Assembly: GCF_000281085.1 (NCBI RefSeq) | Contig: NZ_JH767533.1 | Location: 112,410 to 148,744, forward strand | Source of the DNA: Catenovulum agarivorans YM01 | GTDB taxonomy: Bacteria > Pseudomonadota > Gammaproteobacteria > Enterobacterales > Alteromonadaceae | Length of the DNA: 36,335 bases | Direction: 5' to 3' | Shown here: piece by piece, positions 8,648 through 14,830 of the stretch | Numbering within the stretch: the first letter of the stretch is position 1 | How the letters are laid out: each line of letters starts with the position of its first letter | Translations under genes and position numbers: made by a program | Notes under the pieces: model-generated | Databases searched by the model: none | The model's input: the letters and a program-made list of their open reading frames with translations, nothing else | What the model was told of the DNA's origin: nothing

Positions 8648-9529
8648 ATGCGACCTTATTTTCTCTGTTATCTATTACTATTTAGTTTATCTTTGACTAA
8701 CTTGGCTTATGCGCAAGATATGCGTTATGTCAAAGTGCGTAAACCAACCGCAGACGCCCAATTTGCTGAACGTTTTTTGGTTGATGCTGTCACTTTGTTT
8801 ATTGCCAAATTACCCGAGCAACAAAAGCTTTTTCAAATTGAGCAAGTAGAAATCACTGATAAGCAATTGATGAACTTTGAAAGTTATCTTGAGCGTGGCT
8901 TTTTTGATGTTAACTATTTTGGCACCAGTGAAAGGCTAGAGCAGTCTTTTTTACCCATACGTATTCCTTTGTTTGCTGGTCTATTGGGACATAGAGTTTC
9001 AATTGTAAAAGAAAAAAACTTAACTTTATTGCGCAATGCTGATATTAAACAGCTTAAAGCGCTACCTTTGTGCCAAGGTAGCATTTGGGCTGATTCTGAT
9101 ATTTTAGAACATAACGGTTTTTCAGTATTAAGAGTGAGCCATTATGAGTTTATTTTAAAGATGCTTGATGCTGATCGTTGCGTGTATTTCCCCCGCGGTA
9201 TATTTGAAGGGGAGTTTGAACTATCAGTCCTAAAAGAAAGGTTTGCCGATTTTACTTTGGTTGATGATCCTATTATTTATTATCCCTTCCCAGCCTATTT
9301 GTTTGTGCGTAAAGACGATGTTGAACTGGCGCAGGCGTTACAGCTCGGTTTTGAACGCGCGCTAGCGGATGGCAGCTATCGAACTTTATTAGAACAGCAC
9401 CCGCTTACACATAAGTTATTTCCATTAAAAAAATGGCAAAACAAAAGATTTATCTATCTAGATAATCCAAATTTGCCGGAAAAAACACCCTTGGATAATC
9501 CCGCCTATTGGTTAAAACTCAATCCCTAA
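8648..9529 (+). CDS. Orphan periplasmic substrate-binding protein-like
   Basis: With ATG 8648 as start the product is 293 residues: a signal peptide (MRPYFLCYLLLFSLSLTNLA, then YA) followed by a type 2 periplasmic-binding fold. Segments such as GHRVSIVKEKNLTLLRNADI, GSIWADSDILEHNGFSVLRV and a C-terminal YLFVRKDDVELAQALQLGFE resemble two-lobed amino-acid-type binding proteins. No transporter genes are near. The ligand is unknown; a sensory role or a degenerate scavenger are both possible. A longer frame starting with TTG at 8621 would add nine residues before the signal peptide and is less likely. Its last 18 bases overlap the end of yjaG on the other strand. Confidence 0.65.
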   Translation: MRPYFLCYLLLFSLSLTNLAYAQDMRYVKVRKPTADAQFAERFLVDAVTLFIAKLPEQQKLFQIEQVEITDKQLMNFESYLERGFFDVNYFGTSERLEQSFLPIRIPLFAGLLGHRVSIVKEKNLTLLRNADIKQLKALPLCQGSIWADSDILEHNGFSVLRVSHYEFILKMLDADRCVYFPRGIFEGEFELSVLKERFADFTLVDDPIIYYPFPAYLFVRKDDVELAQALQLGFERALADGSYRTLLEQHPLTHKLFPLKKWQNKRFIYLDNPNLPEKTPLDNPAYWLKLNP

Positions 9530-10099
9530 GTTGGTCATACCGTCTTGCAGTGCAAAACTTTTAAGCTGCTGGCAGCGGTTCTTATCCAATTGATCACTTT
9601 GTTCAATTTGGTCTAAAAACTCGTTTTGTGTTTCTATTTCCCACTGCATATGTGGATGAGCAATTGCTTCTTTACTGTTTTCTACTTCGGCACTGGTTAT
9701 CAGCATGCGTTCGATTGTGCCTTGCGACAATACCGACGGTAGAGTGACTTCTTTGTTTTTAAATTCATTGTTTTTATCTAACAAAGATAAATTAGCAATC
9801 AGTGCCATGCCTGCATCTATTGCCGCGTATAAACCTAAACTTTCAGATTCCGCTTCCGCTGGGATTTGTTCTTCAACTTTTTGTTGTTGTAACTGCACAT
9901 CGACTTTAAATCCTTTGCTGTATAAACTTTGCCATATTAGATCACTAACAGTTTGTAATGCAGAATAATCACCTTGTTCAGATAATTCAGTGTATAACTG
10001 AAAGTTAGGTAACATACGCTCAATTAACATTTGGTTGAATGCAATTTGTTGTTTGGGTTTAAGTGCGCGGATACGGGCAAAAGTAGAAGGTTTTTGCAT
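9512..10099 (-). CDS. yjaG: YjaG family protein (DUF416)
   Basis: The 195-residue product (from ATG 10099) agrees in length with E. coli YjaG (196). The family pattern is clear: LKPKQQIAFNQMLIERMLPN near the start, DLIWQSLYSKGFKVDVQLQQ, EEQIPAEAESESLGLYAAID with AGMALIANLSL after it, and QWEIETQNEFLDQI before a final GMTNLGIEF. The function of DUF416 proteins is unknown. No signal peptide or membrane segment is seen, so it should be cytoplasmic. A longer frame begins with TTG at 10171 but adds 24 residues that have no counterpart in the family. It converges on and overlaps the binding-protein gene by 18 bases. Confidence 0.85.
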   Translation of the reverse strand: MQKPSTFARIRALKPKQQIAFNQMLIERMLPNFQLYTELSEQGDYSALQTVSDLIWQSLYSKGFKVDVQLQQQKVEEQIPAEAESESLGLYAAIDAGMALIANLSLLDKNNEFKNKEVTLPSVLSQGTIERMLITSAEVENSKEAIAHPHMQWEIETQNEFLDQIEQSDQLDKNRCQQLKSFALQDGMTNLGIEF

Positions 10100-10252
10100 A
10101 GATTGTAGAATTATTCCAAGTAGGTGACCTAAAGTGCTTTTAGATGCGTTAATACTTATTGTATAAAACAAAAAGTTTGAGCTAAAACAAAGTATCAGTC
10201 AAACAATTAGCGGTATAAATTGTATTGAGCATATTTTTACGGAGACATATAA

Positions 10253-10561
10253 ATGAAAAAATTAATCTTAGCCGTGCTACCACTGGTAACTGTCGCTTTT
10301 AATGTATCAGCTGGTGATATTGAAGCTGGCAAAGCAAAAGCGGCTATGTGTGCTGCTTGTCATGGTGCTGAAGGCAAAGCTATGATCCCAACCTATCCTA
10401 ACTTAGCTGGGCAAAATGCGCCTTATTTAGAGTCATCATTGCGTGCATACAAAAGTGGTGAACGCAAAGGTGGGCAAGCGGCGATTATGGCTGGTATGGC
10501 TGCTGCGCTAAACGACCAAGACATTGCTAATTTAGCTGCGTATTACGCATCGTTAAAATAG
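10253..10561 (+). CDS. Monohaem class I cytochrome c, periplasmic
   Basis: The 102-residue protein has a signal peptide ([20 protein letters not shown]) and one CxxCH haem site (CAACH, about residues 33-37). The methionine-ligand region is rich in Met ([20 protein letters not shown]). It is a small electron carrier in the periplasm. Its sequence closely follows the N-terminal half of the cytochrome c4 encoded at 13975-14595: both have GD-EAGKAK, C-ACH, TYP--AGQ and ALNDQD or ALSDQD. The two are clearly paralogues, and this one could be a half-size version of c4. The ribosome-binding site ACGGAGA precedes ATG 10253. A convergent hairpin follows the stop. Confidence 0.9.
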   Translation: MKKLILAVLPLVTVAFNVSAGDIEAGKAKAAMCAACHGAEGKAMIPTYPNLAGQNAPYLESSLRAYKSGERKGGQAAIMAGMAAALNDQDIANLAAYYASLK

Positions 10562-10579
10562 CTCTCTTAGTTAAACGAA

Positions 10580-10609
10580 ACTGAGCCAGTTGGATTAACT
10601 GGCTTCAGT
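10580..10609. terminator. Convergent hairpin between cytochrome c and coiled-coil genes
   Basis: ACTGAGCCAGTT (10580-10591) pairs with AACTGGCTTCAGT (10597-10609) around a five-base loop, with only one bulged base. It sits exactly between the stop of the rightward cytochrome gene and the end of the leftward coiled-coil gene, overlapping the last codons of the latter. No uridine run follows on either strand, so it may act as a weak terminator or a 3' end stabiliser. Confidence 0.5.
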
Positions 10610-12208
10610 GTCTGATAATTTCAGTAATTGTTGCTGCGCATATTCAAACTTAAGCCTATATTCAGTTAATTGCTCTTGGCTGTCATGCTGCAGTTGCTGA
10701 TAGCTATCGGTTAACTGATGCAACTCGTCTCTGAGGCTTTTGATAATATCACGTGCGTGCATATCATCTTTTTGATATTTCTGTTGCTGTAGCTGAATTT
10801 TAGCCTGTAATGCGGTAATTTCTTGTTGTTTGTTGTCTCGCTCAAACGCTAACTCTTGGTATTTTTTCTTGGTTTGGTTGAGTTCTTTGTCTGCTTGGCT
10901 GAGCATACCTTTGATGTTTTGATAGTCTTGCTCTGCTTGTCGCAATTGCTGTTGCTGTTGCTGTTGTTGGTTATCCTGAGCTTGTTTAAGCTCATCTATT
11001 TTGTCTTCTAATTGACGGTTACGTTTTTGTAAATCAGTCAATTGGTAAACTAGCTCTTCGTTTTTTCTATTATGATTTTGTTCTACTTGCTCTAGTTGGC
11101 TACGAAATTGGCTGTGTAACTGCTTGTTTTGCTCTTCACTTTCCAATAATAAAGCTGTTTTGATATTTAGCTCTTGAGATATCTCGTCTAAGTTAGCTTG
11201 GGTTTCGGCGAGTTTTTGTTGAGCCTGCTGATGCTGTTTATCTTGCTGTTGAATTGCATCATTGTATTGTTGTTGTAGCGTTTCGTGTTGTTCTGTTAGC
11301 TGGATATGCGCTGATTTTTGTTGTTTGATTTCATCTTGTAATTTTTGTAACTGGTGATGATGTTGTTTATTTGCCTCGACTAAAGCTTTATCTGCAACTA
11401 TGTTTTTGTCTTTTTCTTCGTTTAATAGTTGTTCAAAAGTGTTTTTGTCATTGGTGAGATCAGTAATCTGTTGAGTCAATTGTTGGCGTACTTTAGTTAA
11501 GGTTTCACTGAGCTGGCGGTTTTCCTGTTCCGCCTGGCGTGTTTGCTGATATTGCTCATTAAGCAACTGGCTTTTTTGTTTAATTTGATTAACCAGTTCA
11601 TCTTCGGTTTGCTTAAATTGTCTTTGAATACCTTGGTGACTTGTTTGTTGTTCGCTATGCGATTCGGCTAGCTGGACTTTTAACTCATCTGTTTGATTAA
11701 TTTGCTCACCTAATTTTCGCCACAGGGTGCGGTTTTCTTCTTCTTTTTGATCAAGTAAATGGCGGCTTTGTTCTGCTTGGTTAAACAATAAATCGTAACT
11801 TTGTTCTTTTTGCGTTAAAGCTTGTTTGTATTCATTTACTTGCTGTTTAAGCTCTCTAAGCTGTTGGGTTAGCTCAGCTTGTTGTGCGAAGGATTCACTT
11901 TTATATTCGTTTAATGCGAGGTTGAGTGATTCCAAACGTGTTTCTGCATGCCTTTGCGCAAGTAAGGTGTGTTGTTCAACTTGTTGAATAATGTCGCTAA
12001 AGGCTATTTGTAGACTTTCTGCGAGTTTACTATTTAATTGGCTTTGTTGTGTTTGCGCTGGCTGGGCGATAAAGTCTTGCCAAATTTGAATACATTCAGA
12101 CAGTTTATCTGGGGTCGTTAGTTGAGCGAAAGAAGCTCGCTCAACTAGTTTGCCTTCCATGCGTAATTTGATCCCTAATTCTATTACCTGGTGTGCTAGA
12201 GTTGTCAT
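10595..12208 (-). CDS. Long glutamine-rich coiled-coil protein, function unknown
   Basis: I do not recognise this 537-residue protein. Residues 1-80 may form a small helical head (VIELGIKLRMEGKLVERASF and SECIQIWQDFIAQPAQ). The remainder, about 85-530, is an almost unbroken heptad coiled coil rich in Gln, Glu, Lys and Leu, including a run of eight Gln. It has no signal peptide and no membrane helix, so it should be a cytoplasmic rod. The start ATG 12208 has GGAAG seven bases upstream. It lies downstream of yihI and the DUF2489 gene on the same strand, 104 bases away with no terminator between, so co-transcription is possible. Structural, chromosome- or envelope-linked roles are all open. Confidence 0.75.
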   Translation of the reverse strand: MTTLAHQVIELGIKLRMEGKLVERASFAQLTTPDKLSECIQIWQDFIAQPAQTQQSQLNSKLAESLQIAFSDIIQQVEQHTLLAQRHAETRLESLNLALNEYKSESFAQQAELTQQLRELKQQVNEYKQALTQKEQSYDLLFNQAEQSRHLLDQKEEENRTLWRKLGEQINQTDELKVQLAESHSEQQTSHQGIQRQFKQTEDELVNQIKQKSQLLNEQYQQTRQAEQENRQLSETLTKVRQQLTQQITDLTNDKNTFEQLLNEEKDKNIVADKALVEANKQHHHQLQKLQDEIKQQKSAHIQLTEQHETLQQQYNDAIQQQDKQHQQAQQKLAETQANLDEISQELNIKTALLLESEEQNKQLHSQFRSQLEQVEQNHNRKNEELVYQLTDLQKRNRQLEDKIDELKQAQDNQQQQQQQQLRQAEQDYQNIKGMLSQADKELNQTKKKYQELAFERDNKQQEITALQAKIQLQQQKYQKDDMHARDIIKSLRDELHQLTDSYQQLQHDSQEQLTEYRLKFEYAQQQLLKLSDTEAS

Positions 12209-12312
12209 CAATTATCTTCCCTTGTGCTGTGAATACCCAAGATATAATCTGCAAGTATTGTGTATAGTCTAGTCCGTTTTAGCTATTCTGGCACTGTTAA
12301 ATGATGAGGATA

Positions 12313-12780
12313 TTAGCTATTTAGATTAAAGCCTTTTAACTCAATTGCTTCGGCCAAAACCAATTCTTTATATTCAGCTTCGGCTTGTAATCGCTGAAAG
12401 TCTTGACGCATACGCTCTTTTTTCTCGAGCTTTTTCCGTTCTTCTAATATGGCAAAATGTTTGATTTTGTCATTAAGCGCATGAATTGCAGGATACTTTT
12501 TTGGGTAATTAATTTGTTGGGCATTTGATAAGTGATCAAATAAAACTGCTAATCTTAAAGCGCCTTCACTAATTTCACATTGCTCAGATTCCATTGCATG
12601 GCTAATGGTTTGAATGCTTTCAATTAGTCGATTATCTCTGTCGGTTTTAATTTTTTGCTTTTGTTGTTCAGCTTGCTGCTGTTGCTGTTTTACTTGCATT
12701 AACAACTTGCCAGCGTAAAAACTTAAACCAGCTAAAATTAACAAGGCGAGGGTGATTAAAATTATTGTTACTACAGACAT
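12313..12780 (-). CDS. DUF2489 family membrane-anchored protein
   Basis: The 155-residue product has one N-terminal membrane helix (VVTIILITLALLILAGLSFY), then a Gln-rich linker (KQQQQQAEQQKQK) and a cytoplasmic domain typical of DUF2489. That domain contains NRLIESIQTISHAMESEQCE, ISEGALRLAVLFDHL, YPKKYPAIHALNDKIKHFAI, and a charged helical tail with ERKKLEKKERMRQDF. The function is unknown. In several gammaproteobacteria this family sits beside yihI, as here: the two genes are separated by only three bases, so they are surely one operon. The partnership hints at a role linked to ribosome assembly control, but that is inference. Confidence 0.85.
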   Translation of the reverse strand: MSVVTIILITLALLILAGLSFYAGKLLMQVKQQQQQAEQQKQKIKTDRDNRLIESIQTISHAMESEQCEISEGALRLAVLFDHLSNAQQINYPKKYPAIHALNDKIKHFAILEERKKLEKKERMRQDFQRLQAEAEYKELVLAEAIELKGFNLNS

Positions 12781-12783
12781 AAT

Positions 12784-13311
12784 TTACTCAAAATCATATT
12801 TACTGTTTTCAAACTCATCAAACAAAGCGTCATCGTCTTCATCTGTATCTAAACCTAATTTTTCAATTAAAAATTGGTGACGAGCCATTTTTTTGTTGAA
12901 GTAAGCTTGATCGTTTGCTGGCAAAGTTTCACCTTCATCCAACTGTGCCATTAAGTCTTGCAAACGTAAGTCGTTTTCAATTTGCTCTAACTCAGCTAAC
13001 CAAGCTTCAGTTGGTTCAACTATAGGTTTATTACTGATTTGTTTAATGATTGGTTTAGTTTTAGCCGTTATTTTTTCAACTGGCTGCTGGTTAGGTGCAA
13101 CCAAAGACACGGCTTTAGTGCTACCAATACGTGGATCTTTATTGCTTGTTTGGCCTGTTCGAGCTTCTTCGGCTGCTTGTGAATGACGGCTGCCTGATTT
13201 TTGCCCTTTACGCACTTGTTTTTTACGTTCTTTGGCCGACGAAGTTTTGATATTGCCACTTTTAATTTGGCCAATAGGTCCCGTTTTACGAGATTTTTTA
13301 ATGCGAGTCAT
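12784..13311 (-). CDS. yihI: Der GTPase-activating protein YihI
   Basis: YihI stimulates the GTPase Der (EngA) and so tunes late 50S ribosome assembly. The 175-residue product has the family layout: a strongly basic, disordered N-terminus (MTRIKKSRKTGPIGQI, then SAKERKKQVRKGQKSGSRHS), a Pro/Lys-rich linker, and an acidic helical C-terminus. The C-terminal part carries AWLAELEQIENDLRLQDLMA, LPANDQAYFNKKMARHQFLI, LGLDTDEDDDALFDEFE. E. coli YihI has 169 residues. It is the first gene of a leftward operon with the DUF2489 gene. A CsrB-like RNA on the same strand ends about 80 bases upstream of its start. In E. coli csrC lies just upstream of yihI in the same way. Confidence 0.9.
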   Translation of the reverse strand: MTRIKKSRKTGPIGQIKSGNIKTSSAKERKKQVRKGQKSGSRHSQAAEEARTGQTSNKDPRIGSTKAVSLVAPNQQPVEKITAKTKPIIKQISNKPIVEPTEAWLAELEQIENDLRLQDLMAQLDEGETLPANDQAYFNKKMARHQFLIEKLGLDTDEDDDALFDEFENSKYDFE

Positions 13312-13393
13312 GGAGCAGCCCTAATGAAGACTATAAATCTAAGTTAATAAGTGGGGAATTTTATCATGTGTGCGATATGCACAAAAGTGGCAG

Positions 13394-13418
13394 AAAAAAT
13401 AAAAGCGGCCTAGGCCGC
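13394..13418 (-). terminator. Rho-independent terminator of the CsrB-like RNA
   Basis: GCGGCCTAGGCCGC (13405-13418) is a perfect palindrome that folds into a GC-only five-base-pair stem with a CTAG loop. On the minus strand it is followed at once by TTTTATTTTTT (13404-13394). This is a textbook intrinsic terminator for leftward transcription and defines the 3' end of the RNA gene. Confidence 0.88.
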
Positions 13419-13720
13419 CTAAATATTTTGAAGGTTTAATAACCTTACACATCCCGAGCGCTCAATCCATCTGAATTACAGACCTTCCCAGTCTCACATA
13501 TTCCAATTGTTATTTAATGCTTCCTTGATATTATTTGAGTGAATCATTCACATTTTTGGCTAATCCGTTTAATCCTAGCCACTTGTCCATCCTAACTTTA
13601 AGTTACCATCCGTGTATGGCTCAAAATCCACTTTGTTTTTAAGATTTCCTTAACTAGTTTCCTTACCAAACGCTGTCCTGTTTTAGCAAATTGACTGTTG
13701 ACGCTATGTCCTATAGCTGG
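13394..13720 (-). ncRNA. csrB: CsrB/CsrC-family CsrA-sequestering regulatory RNA
   Basis: Between 13452 and 13711 the minus strand carries 15 GGA triplets in 260 bases, far above the four or so expected by chance, and none in the 120 bases before. Several sit in hairpin loops, the form bound by CsrA/RsmA: GCTAT-AGGAC-ATAGC (13717-13703), TTAAG-GAAAT-CTTAA (13653-13639), AGAC-TGGGAAG-GTCT (13494-13480), and a GGCTA/TAGCC stem (13580-13558) holding two GGA motifs. The unit ends in a strong intrinsic terminator and contains no plausible protein gene. Its place directly upstream of yihI, same strand, matches csrC of E. coli. The length of about 327 bases falls between CsrC and CsrB. The 5' end is estimated: a weak promoter puts it near 13720, while a TATAAT at 13845-13840 would put it near 13833. 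Whether csrB or csrC is the better name is open. Confidence 0.85.
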
Positions 13721-13725
13721 GCAAT

Positions 13726-13753
13726 ACTTTAAGCTTTCATTGGTTATTTACAA
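13726..13753 (-). promoter_or_regulatory. Candidate promoter of the CsrB-like RNA
   Basis: On the minus strand TTGTAA (13753-13748) and TAAAGT (13731-13726) are 16 bases apart, each matching four of six consensus bases. The predicted start near 13720 lies just before the first GGA hairpin. A weak promoter suits a gene that depends on an activator. The alternative is the perfect TATAAT at 13845-13840, which has no good -35 but would have the UvrY-like box centred near -41. Confidence 0.4.
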
Positions 13754-13865
13754 CCCATTAACGAGTAAAAAATGACCGATGTTTTTGGGGTTTAATAAAA
13801 CCTCTTATTAAACATATAGTTATCTTTGTTGTTGATTTTATTATACGCAAATGTATTACAGGTTT

Positions 13866-13883
13866 TGTGGGAGATATCTCACA
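13866..13883. promoter_or_regulatory. UvrY/GacA-type activator box upstream of the CsrB-like RNA
   Basis: TGTGGGAGATATCTCACA is an 18-bp near-palindrome with a perfect GAGATATCTC core. The known UvrY/GacA box is an 18-bp inverted repeat of the form TGTAAG-N6-CTTACA; the csrB version of E. coli, as I recall it (TGTGAGAGATCTCTTACA), differs at only three positions. It lies about 155 bases upstream of the inferred RNA start, a distance like that at other csrB/csrC promoters. This is strong support for control by a BarA/UvrY two-component system, whose genes are not in the window. Confidence 0.72.
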
Positions 13884-13927
13884 AGTTTGTGCTATGTATA
13901 ATGAGAGATTTTGGTTACAGAAGGATT

Positions 13928-13959
13928 TAAAAAGTGTGACAGTTTGGTTACTGCCACAC
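13928..13959 (-). terminator. Terminator of the cytochrome c4 gene
   Basis: On the minus strand GTGTGGCAGT (13959-13950) pairs with ACTGTCACAC (13943-13934) around the loop AACCAA. The stem has ten pairs, one of them G-U, and TTTTT follows directly. It lies 16 bases after the c4 stop codon and insulates the CsrB-like RNA from c4 transcription. Confidence 0.88.
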
Positions 13960-13974
13960 AAATATTATGTTGAC

Positions 13975-14595
13975 TTAGTGTAAGCCACTTACATAGTGTG
14001 ATAAAGCTTCGATATCTTTATCTGATAATTTTTCTGCGATAGCTTGCATAATACCGTTTAGGTCGTTGCTTCTTTGGCCATCTCGGAATGCTTTTAACTG
14101 TAATGCTGTGTAATCAGCGTGTTGGCCTGACAATGCAGGAAAACCCGCTAATGGCATGCCTGCACCTTGTGGGCCATGACAAGCTGTACATGCAGTAATA
14201 CCTTTATCAGGATTACCAGCACGATATAATTTTTGTCCTTTGGCAACTAAATCTTCAGGTGTTGAGCCTGCTTTAATCGTTTGTTGTGAGAAGTATACGG
14301 CTAAGTCTTTCATATCTTGATCAGACAAAGCTGCTACCATGCCACCCATAACGGCATTGTTACGGCCACTAGTTGCACCCGCTTTAAAATCTTGTAATTG
14401 TTTGTATAGGTATTCAGCGCTTTGACCTGCAATTTTTGGATAGGTCGTGATCATGCTGTTACCGTCTGCACTGTGACAAGCAGCACATGTCGCCGACTTT
14501 GCTTTACCAGCTTCAGCATCACCGGCAATAGTCGTTGCATATGAGGTTGAGGTTAATCCAACCAACATGGCGAATGCAATTGCACTTTTTTTCAT
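13975..14595 (-). CDS. Dihaem cytochrome c4
   Basis: The 206-residue periplasmic protein has a signal peptide (MKKSAIAFAMLVGLTSTSYA) and two class I cytochrome domains in tandem. The haem sites are CAACH (about 38-42) and CTACH (about 136-140), each followed by AGQSAEYL- or SGQHADYT-like segments and a Met-ligand region (NNAVMGGMVAALSD, NDLNGIMQAIAEKLSD). This is cytochrome c4, which passes electrons from the bc1 complex to terminal oxidases. In other gammaproteobacteria c4 often lies near engB and polA; here the neighbour is a CsrB-like RNA and yihI, part of the same ancestral region. The start ATG 14595 is preceded by a weak CGAGAA. It is divergent from the hybrid kinase gene. Confidence 0.93.
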   Translation of the reverse strand: MKKSAIAFAMLVGLTSTSYATTIAGDAEAGKAKSATCAACHSADGNSMITTYPKIAGQSAEYLYKQLQDFKAGATSGRNNAVMGGMVAALSDQDMKDLAVYFSQQTIKAGSTPEDLVAKGQKLYRAGNPDKGITACTACHGPQGAGMPLAGFPALSGQHADYTALQLKAFRDGQRSNDLNGIMQAIAEKLSDKDIEALSHYVSGLH

Positions 14596-14830
14596 GGCTT
14601 GATTCTCGTTTAATAATTAATTTGACAAAATTTTTGCGTATTCTAACCCACAACGCAATTATTTCCGCTATTTTACACGAAAGATTGTAACTAAAAACCT
14701 TGATGTGCCATTCATTTGCTCTAGCTCAACAATTATTTGCCTTGTTTACCTATAATTACAGGTAAAAGTCTTATCATGAACTAAATTTAGTTATGTATTT
14801 AGTTCGTTTAACTTAGTTTCAGGCGTTTGT

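Noticed and set aside
10945-10970. Short TTGCTG-type repeat
   Set aside because: It only encodes the poly-Gln run of the coiled-coil protein; it is too short and impure to call a separate repeat.
13068-13274. Reading frame of 68 codons inside yihI
   Set aside because: It is a frame shadow of the lysine-rich yihI N-terminus.
13405-13418. GCGGCCTAGGCCGC palindrome as a protein-binding site
   Set aside because: The uridine run directly after it on the minus strand and its place at the end of the GGA-rich region make a terminator the better reading.
13758-13961. Reading frame of 67 codons on the minus strand after cytochrome c4
   Set aside because: It spans the c4 terminator, the UvrY-like box and the promoter region of the CsrB-like RNA, has no ribosome-binding site, and its sequence resembles no protein.
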